NCBI RefSeq assembly: GCF_009730915.1
Contig: NC_052482.1
Coordinates: 21,234,345-21,298,344 of the forward strand
DNA length: 64,000 nt
Direction: 5' to 3'
Source of the DNA: Dioscorea cayenensis subsp. rotundata
Lineage: Eukaryota; Streptophyta; Magnoliopsida; Dioscoreales; Dioscoreaceae
Part shown: piece after piece, positions 37,107 to 47,510 of the stretch
How the letters are laid out: every line of letters begins with the position of its first letter
Position numbering within the stretch: position 1 is the first letter of the stretch
Made by a program: the position numbers and the translations under genes
The notes under the pieces: generated by a model
Told to the model about the DNA's origin: nothing
Databases searched by the model: none
The model's input: the letters and a program-made list of their open reading frames with translations, nothing else

Positions 37107-38630
37107 GAGAGACAACGATCAAGGAGATGAAGAGGGCCTCGTCTAAGACCTCAAAGGGCTCGAAACCGCTGTAAAGGAGCAAGCTTTTTCACGAATCACG
37201 CTGGATTAGCAGCCAAATCGAGATATTTATATACAAAGAGGGCTCTGGAAGAAGAGCCCAGAGAGAATGCGAGACAAAGGGGATGAAGAGAATATATATA
37301 GTGTACTTTTTCCCTTTTCAACCCTTCTTTATCACTTATTTGTTTTTTCACAAATAAAACCCTCAAAATTTTGCTAATTAGTATGCGTACCTAGTTTTAA
37401 GCACATTGATCCACCACCGACTTAATTTTTCTGTTTTTCTAAAATTAAGGTATACAACTATAAATACAGTAATATATATATTATTTTACGATTGAGATTA
37501 AAACATTATGCAACCACTTTTCATTGTTATTATTATTTTCACTTACTAATATTTTATAAATATAATAATTACTGTTCATTCATATCTAAAGACCGTTTTA
37601 ATCTAATAATTTGAAACAGATTGTTCGTAAATTTTATATTTTTAAATATTTTTGGCCTATGCAATTTCTCCCCTGTTTGTATATATAATATTTAAATTAT
37701 CACCTCATAAAATTAAAATTTCAAAAAAAAAAAAAATCTTTGCTTGCATTATACTATATACAAATATTTTATCGAAAAATTTATATGGTGTTCGAGTTTG
37801 ATCCTATCACCGGTAGCGAGGAGCAATCATGAGGGCCAAACTAAATTTAGTATAATTTATTTTATATATGTAACTATTACATAATTTTTTTTAAAATTTT
37901 ATTATATATAATATTTCATATCTATAAAAACATAAACAGTATATACAAAGAAATTTAAAGATGTAGAATAAAATTAATATGTTAAAACTCTATATGACAT
38001 ATTTTTAAGAAAATGAAATCATCGATAACAGATTTTGAGTCAAAAGTTTTAGTAATTTCTACCTTAAAATTTTAAAATAATTTTTTATAAATAAAAAATA
38101 AAGAGACAAAATAAAAGTACAAAATAAAACTAATTCATAGTAGAGTTTCAAAAATTATGTTCCATAATAATCACAAAAACATAATCTCATTATACATATC
38201 AATTAAATAATTAAATCCTACTCCTAAATAGTTAAATATAATGGAAAACAACCAACAAGTACAAATTCAGCAACTTTTTTTTAATTTATTCATAATATTT
38301 GGATCATCATTGGCAACAATTAGAACTACACATGAAAGCATGTAGAAAGAAAGAAATGGAAAAAAATAAAATTATTCACTTGAATATTTGAAACCCCACC
38401 CAATGATTTTTAAGATATTAAATTATCAAAATCAGTTACAAAACAAGATTGAGAAATAACAAATTCAATCTTTAAAAAATTCAAAGATAAAAAAAAATCA
38501 AGCATCCAAGAAATTAAACAAATACAATAATTAATAGATATTACCCAAATTGAAATCCTAGATCTTTGGAAAAAAACCACTATAAGGCCACTGGTAATGG
38601 ATTTGGATGAAGGCATAAAATTTTTGGAGA
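37107..38630. other. promoter side of the E2 gene and AT-rich intergenic DNA
   Basis: The first ~200 bp are the E2 leader and promoter. The rest is very AT-rich with no gene recognised. Confidence 0.5.
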
Positions 38631-38895
38631 AAGTCCGGTAGTAATATAGATGGTAATATCATATTACCAACTTATAAATATTACCGAAAAGTGGTAATTT
38701 ACCAGTGTCAGGTAATCTTATAATTTTTTATATTACTATCACAACCAAACACGGTAATGAACTATTTCAGATAATAAGAATTCCTAACCAAACATGGTTA
38801 TATTAAATTACCGTAATATTTCCAACCATATAACATTCACACTCATATACTGATAATCTCATTGAGTAATATGCGAACCAAACGACTCCTAAAGA
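38631..38895. mobile_element. candidate MITE or transposon end
   Basis: Ends in GCGAACCAAACGACTCCTAA, the kind of terminus seen on plant Tourist and hAT MITEs, preceded by a stretch full of GGTAAT/ATTACC motifs in both orientations. I could not find a matching left inverted repeat or a target duplication, so the left boundary is a guess. Confidence 0.3.
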
Positions 38896-39892
38896 TTTAG
38901 AGTTTAGGGAAGAGGTCATTGGCCACCACTTATTATTTTAATTGTATTAATTTTCTAAAATTAGCCTTATTAAAAACTCATTAATATTCCATTAATTTCT
39001 CTCTACTTTAATTATTATTATCTTTTATTCCCTCTCTCAAATTTCCAAAAATATTTCTTTTTCATTATTTATTGGAAACTATAAAAATACATTAGATATT
39101 AAAGGTAAGTTAAAAAAAAATTTACAAATTTTTCTAGGTGGACATATAAAACAGGAAAAAAAAATTCTAAAAGAAGATATGTAAATAAGGGTCAGAGTAA
39201 TATTTTTGTATGTATTACTTTTTTTCTCCTATTTATGATTATTATTAGATAATAATTATAAACTAAATAATTTTTTTTACATATCTAAAATTTTTCACCA
39301 CCTTTACCGTATGGGAGTTCATATTTCATTCCTTTAAAACTAAAAAAATTAAGGATTTGAATTCCTACTTTGTCCCAGTATTTATAAAAGAAAAACTTCC
39401 CATTATTTTTTTACAAGATTTTAACATATTATATTTATTTAATTTGACCTCTTTGACTGATAAATTCACACAATTCTAAATTGATATTATTAACATAACA
39501 ATATCCAAAACAGCCAAATAATCAGACTAACAATACCATCAATGATATAATCTCACTGTTCTCACATATTTTTCATGCCATTTGTACCATGCAACAAAAG
39601 CCACGTCTTATAATACCAGCAACCAAGTGTTCTATTGATATTTAGGTCTTTATTAAAACTTTTCTTAAGTGATAAAAATTCAAACTTTCAAATCACAAAT
39701 GAGAACATATTTCTGGAAATATAAATAATAGTTATGTACTGAAAATCTCTATATGCGACCCCACACCCACTTGCTATGTCAAAATTTATTTGGTAAAAAA
39801 ATCACATCTTATAATATAATAAAAATTATAAATCTTTTAAAATTTAACAAGATCACCACATAATCATGATATTAAATCTAAAAACAACGCTA

Positions 39893-40090
39893 TTCATGCC
39901 GAATAGTTTGGCCGAAATTCAGACCGAATACTAATCCCGGTTCTAGAGTTAGCAATCCCTACTTCTGGGCCCGCACACAACCACCGTTCACATCTCCCAA
40001 TAATATGCCCTCAGCCGAGAATCAAACTTTCACCATTCGGTGAAGAGCTCTCTATCAGTAACCCGTATACCAATAGACTATTTGGTCATT
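39893..40090 (-). mobile_element. probable tRNA-derived SINE
   Basis: Read on the minus strand, a box A-like TAGTCTATTGG (40080-40070, fits TRGYNNANNNG) is followed 42 nt later by a box B-like GTTTGATTC (40027-40019, one mismatch to GTTCGATTC). Both lie near the 5' end of a ~200-bp non-coding, moderately GC-rich unit standing out from AT-rich DNA. The unit ends in a short T-run. This is the layout of a Pol III SINE. No target duplication was found. Confidence 0.55.
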
Positions 40091-40195
40091 GGCAATAAAT
40101 AAACACTTTAGATATAAATAAATAAACAATTTGGATATAAATAAATAATCGGTGGTGACGTATGATAAAAATGATGAGAGTTGGGCGTCGGCGGA

Positions 40196-40746
40196 TAGGG
40201 GTGGACATGGGTAGAAACTGGGTCGGGTTTTGAAATGCTAGACTCAAATATACTACCCATATATTCGATTTCGGGTCGAGCCATGTTAAGCCAAGTGTTT
40301 TGATCCAAACCCCGACCCATTCAATTGTCATTAGGCCCAGTGCCCAGTAACCCGACCCAAAAAAATAATTAATTTTTTTATGAAATAATTGAAAATAAGC
40401 TAAATAAAACTACTACTACTAACCTCTAAAAATTTTTTTCAAACATTTAAAAAATATAACACAAGTATTATAAATGTTTACTCTTTTTCAAAGCCCTATT
40501 ACTATTATATATATATAATTATATATATTATAAATAATATATGATATATATATATTATTTATTTATTTGAAGGTCGGGCCTGGGGTCAGGGTCAAAAGTC
40601 ATCCGAGCCCAAAACCAGTCGAAATTCAATCAGCTAAAACATTTGAGCTCAACCCTGGGTTTCAAGAACTTTCTAAACCTGCACCCTGTATTTTTGGGGT
40701 GAGTTCGGGAGCCAACCATGGGTCGCCCGGCCCATGTCCACCCCTA
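40196..40746. mobile_element. non-autonomous hAT-like element, 551 bp
   Basis: Perfect 16-bp inverted repeats TAGGGGTGGACATGGG at both ends and a perfect 8-bp target duplication TCGGCGGA (40188-40195 and 40747-40754). Subterminal regions carry GGGTCGGG/CCCGACCC motifs; the middle (40360-40560) is AT-rich. This is the same design as 8622-9164, 15962-18546 and 60775-61240. No transposase. The perfect ends suggest a fairly recent insertion. Confidence 0.9.
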
Positions 40747-40754
40747 TCGGCGGA

Positions 40755-42908
40755 TGCTTCGAATTTGCCAATTTGGTGTCCTCCCAGGATTTCTTTATAC
40801 CCCGACCCCCCACCCACACACACACACTTGCCCTAAAGCCAGAATCACTGTCTCCGACAATCTTGACCGTTCAATTGTCGGGACACCTCCTCTAAGGCTA
40901 AGCTCTACCACACTGTATCCTCTTTTTGACTATTCCTTTCTCAATCTCAATCTCTTTTTGACTATTCCTTTCCATTCCATTCTCAACCAAATCAAATAAT
41001 AATTTTTAAACTAAACTTTATAATATACAAGTTTTTGTAAATGATTGGCCCATCCATCAGTTTTCTTAAAAAATCACAGATTCTAAGAGGATGAATTTTT
41101 TTTTTTTTATATATATATACATATACAAAGGTTTAATAAACTCTAAATTCTTTGTTTCAATCCATGTTTGTGATTATGAATATTTAATCTAAGTAAATAT
41201 GAGTTACAGTTGTATTTGAAGAAGTGAAACAAAAAAAAAAAAATTTTGATTGCAGAACTGAATGATGTCATCCACAATTCAAGCAAAGCTAATCATCCAC
41301 TTGGAGTTGCAATGCAAGGCATCAAATCATGGAATCACTGGTTGGTGAAAGCAAAGACTAAATCATGACCACCATGTTTCCATTCTTCAATGCCTTTCAA
41401 ACTTTCCATCATTCAATACCCTTCAATACATATGACTCAAATGGATGAAATGAACCAAACTTTTCCCACAAATATAGTTTATTTCATGATGTTTGTAACT
41501 CTCTATCCAAGAAAGGAATAAGGCAAACCTGCAAATTTTTTCTTGGCATCTTCATACATGTTATGCTTGCCAGGTGGCTTTTTTTTTTCCTTTTAATGCA
41601 TTTATGATTTATTTATTATTTTTTTAAAAAAAAATCTCAAGTGGTTGTTTGTTCTTTATCATCAAATCAATCCATGAACACTTAAAACTAAAATTTTCTT
41701 CTGCTTTCTCTAAGTTCTGCAAACACACAGCAATTCACAAGCTATAATAAGTAGATTGAGACATCTTCTGCTTCAAACTTTATTCATTACACCTTCTTTC
41801 ATAGTTCCCTTTTGTTCCCTTTTGAATTATGATCTCTTTGCCTTGACTAAAACCTACTCAATTTTGCTCAAAAACTCCACACAACAATCTAAATTAATGT
41901 TTCAAGAAGTATCAACTATAAAAAAACAAAGATAAAAGTGGTCAGAGGCTAAGTATCAAAGAAGGAAAAAGATAAGGGCCCATGGTTTTGGATGGTAGGG
42001 AGTCCTGGTAGAGGAACTGGAGATGAGTTTATAGAGAGGTTTATAGGGCTTTGTCAATCTATTATTCTTTAAAAGATTTGGAGTTTGGATGTAGCTGTTG
42101 TCTTTATCTGCGTGGCAAACTGGAGCTAGCAAGGTGCCAAGGTTTTTGATTTTGAGAAGGAATGGTGACAAGGGTGGTGTCATCATGATTACATCGTTTA
42201 TTGCATTCAAAGTAAGGCTACCGGAAACCAGACAAATATACGTCTATAACACCAAGTTCATGCACTAGAGGTAGGAATCAACCAAACATAAAACAAGCAA
42301 AGAGAGAAACCAGAGAGGTTCCTGAAGACAGAGGGATCAGATTCTCTTCTTTGGGTGTTGGTACTTGTGTTGGAATATAATACCAGCAAATAAACATAGT
42401 CAGTCTATCAGAAGATATTTCCAGCTAAGTGACGAACATTTTATTGTGTAAAACAACTAAAAAATTAATTTGAGTGCCTTTGTTGATGGTTTATACTTTT
42501 ACAGTCATTTGGTTTCATGGTATGGTTTTATTATTGTATTTTTGAAAAATAAAAAAATACTTAACGAGAATCAAGATAAGGTGCAACTAACCTCTTGAGA
42601 ATGGCAGGAAGAATTAGAAAACCAGATTCACCAAGTCCAGTAAACTGCCACCAATCCAATGCCTACAAGAATTTCAATCTGGTTAAGGTTGAGAATTCAG
42701 ATAAGCATTGGGCCCAAACCACAGTGCGTGTGTGTGTGTGTCACTACTAAGCATGAAACTTCACCTGAAATTACTATCCTGACAACTACCAGTTAATCAA
42801 AAGAAGTCAAGAAGAGAACTAGGATACCTGAGGAGCAATTAATCAGATATTCCAACATGTTCATGGTGCCATATCTTCATCTTCCTGTGCCTTGTTGACA
42901 ATACTTCA
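40755..42908. other. intergenic DNA and 3' side of the PPR gene
   Basis: No gene recognised. GC-moderate sequence at 40755-40900 was the target of the hAT-like insertion. 41940-42900 may be 3' UTR of the PPR gene, possibly spliced. A (GT)n tract lies at 42726-42741. A short open frame at 41956-42210 has no recognisable features. Confidence 0.45.
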
Positions 42909-45900
42909 TCACCAATAATCCAAGCATGAGCATTTCCCATCTTTGAAATGATGAAATCTGAAAGGATCTCTTAACACTAGTTCTCGACCAACAGCCTTGC
43001 TAACTAATTTGTACACTAAATGACAATCACCACAAACACGAAGATTCTTGAAAACTCTAATTATAGATCCTTCAGGTACACCCATCAAGCCAAAAGCCAA
43101 GGCTAGTTTCTCACTATGGTTCCAAAGAGTATGTTCCTTCTGTTCTTCATCTATATCATGCAGCGTGAAGGATGTATCTGCAACATAACCTAGTTCTTTC
43201 ACCATGTGCAACATCCCTTCCAACTTTGCATATATCAGCTCAGCTTGTGGGTGTCCCCTATCTCCACTGCCAAATGAACTTACCTTGTTCTTCACTTTAA
43301 TCCAACTACATGCAGGTCTTTTTCTTTCAAATTGATCGATTTCATATGTGTTCTCACCTTCTCCACATCCTCCCACCTTCCAGTAGTAGCACAAACATTT
43401 GATAGAAGAACGTATGCAGAGTCATCTAATGGGTCCAGCTTTAGCAGGCATTGCGCGGCTTTCTTCCCCAGCTCCAAATTTTTGTGTATTCTGCTTGATG
43501 CCAGCAAACTACGCCAAATGAGATCATTTGGTTGTACTGGCATGTTTTCCACAAACTTTTCTGCTTCGATGAGCTTTCCAGAACGTCCAAGCAGATCAAC
43601 CATGCAAACGCAATGCTCTATCCTCGGTTGAATGCCAAGCGCTGAAGTCATATATGCATAGTAATCTAGTCCCTTGTCTGCTAGACCAGCATGATTGCAT
43701 GCAGCAAGGAGAGAAACAAAGGTTACATAGTCCGGCTTAGGTCCGATTTGAAGCATTTGCTTAAAAGTCTTCTCAGCTTTCTCAAAAAGACCATGTCTCG
43801 CATACACTGATATCATAATGTTCCATGTTTGTCGTGACCGGCTGCTCGGTTCTGGAAGCATTTTTAACATATCATCAATGTTACCACATTTACCATACAT
43901 ATCCATTGCGGCATTCCTCACATGGAGATCCATTTCATATCCGAATTTTATGATCAGACTGTGAAGCTGTTGTCCTTCCTCTACAGATGCTAAGCTAGTG
44001 CTTGCTGCAAGGCCAGCAGAGAGACTGAACTGATCCAGCTCCACTCCTTCATAACGCATTTCTGTGAATAGCTTTAGAGCATCCTCCCCATGAAAGTGAT
44101 GAGCTTTAGATGCTACCATTACATTCCAAGAAACCGTCGTTCTGATTGCCAGTCTATCAAAAATAAATTTGCTCGAATTGAAATCTCCACACTTTGAGTA
44201 CATTGTAAGCAATGAGTTCTTCACAAACTCATCTGACTCAAATCCACAAGAGATTATATGTGCATGGAGGGGCATTCCAAACTGCAGTAGGTCTTGAGGT
44301 GCTGAGCAAGAACCGAGGACATTCACCATTGTGATGTAGTTTCCCCTTATTCCTACCCTTCTCATCAAACTAAACACTTGCATTGCCTCCCTCTGCTCTT
44401 CATTCTCTACATTCCCTCCGATAAGTGCATTACATGTAACCACATCATATGCCGGCATTCTCTGGAATACCAACTCAGCTTTTCTCATAGCATTACATTT
44501 GCTGTACATAGTGATCAAAGCATTCCCCAATAACAAATTCCCTTGAAGTCCAAATTGGATCATGAGGGCATGGACCATCTCTCCATATGATAGAGCTTCA
44601 GGGCTTGAACATGCCCCCAGCGCACTAGCAAAACTTACATGATTAACTACATTTCTACCTAGAAGCAATTGAGAGAAGATCTTCAATGCATCCATGAGCT
44701 GCCCACATTGAGCATAAGCAGAGATCATGGAATTCCAAGAAATGAGATCCTTCTCAACCATGGCATGAAACAAACTCTCCGCATCTTCCAATGTCTCCAA
44801 AGAATACATACTAACAAGTGTATTGGCCACGGAAACAGATGCATCAAGACCTTGTTTAACAGCAAACGCATGGAGGCCCTTCGCGAATTTTGGACAATTC
44901 ACAGAAGCACATACAGATATCAAACTGGACAGTGTAGTCGCATCAAACCGCACATTAGCATGACGCATATCAGAGAAACATTGCAAGGATTCCTCACACA
45001 TTCCACAATGTGAATACAAAGATATCATCGAATTCCATGTTATCCTGTCACGGTTCTTCATCTGATAAAAGACCCTCTCCGCATCTTCTACTCTCTCCAG
45101 ACTATCAAGCAAAGCAATTGCAGCATTCAAAACCGAGACATCATTCCCAGAGCCACAAACCACAGCATGTGCTAGAATCTGAAAACCAATAGTTTCACTG
45201 GCAAGCAACCCACAGGAACTGATCACTGCTGAGAAAGAATTCTCATTGCAAGGCACACCATCCCTTTTCATTTGCTGATAAGCAATGACAGCATCCTCTG
45301 GATACCCATTCTTCGAATAACTCACCATCAATGCAGTCCAAGAGACCACATTCCTCTCCGGCATCTCATCAAACAGTCTCTCCGCATTGTATACAAGCCC
45401 ATGCGTACCATACAAATGCAACAGCGCAGTAGCCACATAAACATCATTCAAAATCCCAACTTTGAGAACAAAACCATGAAACTCAATCCCTCTACCAATC
45501 ACTTCCCTGCACTGATTAAAAGCCGACAAAATGCTCGCAAGAACAAAACCATTAGGACCGAATCCATCTCCACGCATGCTCCGAAACAACTCAATAGATT
45601 TAACAAACAATCCAGCTCGAGCACAGCCAGAAATGACGGTATTCCAAGACGCATCATTTCTCAGAGGCATTCTGTCGAACAGTTTGAAGGCAATGTGGGG
45701 TTGGCCAAAACGGAAGTACATGTTGATGAGGGTGTTGTAGTGGAAGAGACTGAGATGAAGAGCGTGCTGCTTGATGGAGAGGGCGTGAAGGGTGCGTCCA
45801 TTGATGAGGCTGGAGATCTCTGAGAAGCCATTGCGGAGGAGCTGAGAGAGATCTGGAACGAAGGAAGAGAGGCCATTGGGATCGGGTTTGGTTTGGGAAT

Positions 45901-46006
45901 GAAGGGAGTGAAAGGAAGGGAAGACGATGAGTTTGAACTTGAGCGCTTGTATTCGTTTGATCCACTTTGCCAGTTTTTCTCTCTGTTTTTCTCGCTCGAC
46001 ATCCAC
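42909..46006 (-). CDS. PPR-DYW organelle RNA editing factor, with a frame break
   Basis: A single long PLS-class PPR frame (46006 down to 43320) carries repeated motifs such as NTLINMYFRFGQ, ASWNTVISGCARAG and DVVSWTALM-type units. It continues in another frame (43394-42909) with the E/E+ and DYW deaminase domains: GDRGHPQAE, the catalytic HSEKLAL (HxE), CGDCH zinc motif and terminal CSCLDYW. The shift lies at an A-run (43319-43323, minus strand) inside NLKEK/RPACSW, where one more A restores the family pattern. The protein closely resembles my memory of Arabidopsis At1g16480. PPR-DYW proteins bind organelle RNA and deaminate C to U. The frame opens at a GTG (46006), the first in-frame ATG is only at 45721, and an in-frame stop lies just upstream. 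The true start is therefore unresolved: an upstream exon or another indel. A leading LKFKLIVFPSFHSLHSQ looks like an organelle transit peptide. Confidence 0.88.
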
Positions 46007-46077
46007 GGGCGGACCTGAAAGTCATATAAAGAGTTTGAAATAATAATAATTTTTTTAAAAAAAATTTTCCAAAAAAA

Positions 46078-46326
46078 AACTATATGAACATATGCACAAA
46101 ACATAATTTACGGACATTCGTAGAACATCCATAAACTACAAAAAGATAACTAGAGATACAGATACATAATACTATAGAGAGAGAATAATAAGATCGACTG
46201 ATGATCTAGATTCTATCACACATTTTCTACTGCTTCATTATATTTTTTTAAATAAAGTGGATAAAACATTGATTTATTAAAATGGAGAACACTCATCACA
46301 TTTTTCACTAAATAAAGTGGATAAAA
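46078..46326. repeat. tandem repeat, unit 1
   Basis: Begins AACTATATGAACATATG and contains AATTTACGGACATTCGTAGA, then a GAGAGAGAATAATAAGATCG-type block, GATGATCTAGATTCTATCAC and ATGGAGAACACTCATCACAT. All of these recur in the same order in unit 2 directly downstream. Confidence 0.65.
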
Positions 46327-46680
46327 AACTATATGTATATATGTACTTACACTAAACGTAATTTACAGACATTCATAGATACTCCATAGTGGTTTCTTGT
46401 GTCCTTGTGCCCAAAGCGAACTGGGCGAGTTCGGCTTGAGTACTAGAAAAAGATAGGGAGAGGAAAAAACTAGAGAAACAGATACATGATACTATGGAGA
46501 GAGAAAACAATAAGATCGACTCAGATTACACTATTATTGTTTACTATTATTGTTTCGATGAACGATCTGATGATCCAGATTCTATCACACATTTTGTATA
46601 GCTTATTATTATTTTTTGAATAAAGTAAATAAAGTACTAATTTATTAAAAAGGAGAACACTCATCACATTTTTCACTGTT
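46327..46680. repeat. tandem repeat, unit 2 (longer)
   Basis: Imperfect copy of unit 1 with about 100 bp of extra sequence inside (46393-46455 and 46520-46565). The ATTTAC(G/A)GACATTC(G/A)TAGA motif, and the related CTACAAACATTCGTAGATCG at 46831-46850, resemble the ends of the candidate element at 6023-6301, so the unit may derive from that transposon family. Confidence 0.6.
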
Positions 46681-47333
46681 AATGTTCATTGTATTTTACT
46701 ATTCATAAAGTTTACGGTGTATTCCATGTGATTGTCATTCAATTTGGAATGAATGGTGATCTGTGAACGCTTGTAGATAACAAATCTAAGAAATTTGTAG
46801 ATTACTGATCTATGAATTTATAGATTTTTCATCTACAAACATTCGTAGATCGCATCCAATACAAATCTAACGAATTTGATTTGATTTGAAATGTATAGTA
46901 ATTTTTATGAATTTTATAGTAAAATGAGGTGTACAACAAAATTTCAGCATTCTGTCACTTCACTCAAACCGATTACAATGGTCTAAGTACTGTTTTTATT
47001 TATGTTTCACTCTCTCTACACACTATTTATCTATGTATTTCTTCTCTTGCTTCACTCTCTTTTATTTTTGTAATCGACGGACATTCTATTTTTATAATCA
47101 ATCAGTATTCTATAAACTTTTCCAAATTAAGTTTTTTCATATATGTATATTACCTATTTAAATATATATATATATACAGATAATAATAATTTTTAACATA
47201 TATATATATATATATATAATTAACAATTTAAACATATTACTGTTAAAATTTTAAAACGAACCATATATTAGAAGGCCACGATTGCGCGGGAACTACATCG
47301 CACCGTCCATCCTAACGATCCAACGGGTGATAA
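46681..47333. other. AT-rich region upstream of the HSP70 gene
   Basis: No gene recognised. Contains GTAGAT/ATCTAC motifs at 46770-46855 related to the repeats just upstream, and a (TA)n tract at 47161-47217. Confidence 0.45.
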
Positions 47334-47380
47334 GCTTCCATTCTAGAAGCTGGCAGAAACCCAGCGAGCTCCCTATAAAA
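47334..47380 (+). promoter_or_regulatory. HSP70 promoter: heat-shock element and TATA box
   Basis: GCTTCCATTCTAGAAGC at 47334-47350 contains three alternating heat-shock units (TTC, TTC, GAA), with a perfect TTCnnGAA core at 47341-47348. A TATA box, TATAAAA, follows at 47374-47380. The spacing is right for a heat-inducible gene starting transcription near 47405. Confidence 0.65.
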
Positions 47381-47422
47381 GCCCACTCTACGTTCACTCG
47401 TCTCTCCATTTCATTCTCTCGA

Positions 47423-47476
47423 ATGATCGTTCTTGAAAAGCTCTGTTCTTTGTTCTCTAATTGCTCTGATTTCTAG
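47423..47476 (+). CDS. upstream ORF in the HSP70 leader, 17 aa
   Basis: A complete short frame ([17 protein letters not shown], then TAG) lies in the 5' leader, 34 bp before the HSP70 ATG. Whether it is translated or regulates HSP70 is inference. Confidence 0.35.
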   Translation: MIVLEKLCSLFSNCSDF

Positions 47477-47510
47477 GGTTTCACCATCGCTGATCTTGTT
47501 CTTGAGATCA

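Noticed and set aside
45272-45823. Open frame of 183 codons opposite the PPR gene
   Set aside because: Shadow of the PPR coding strand, no recognisable domain.
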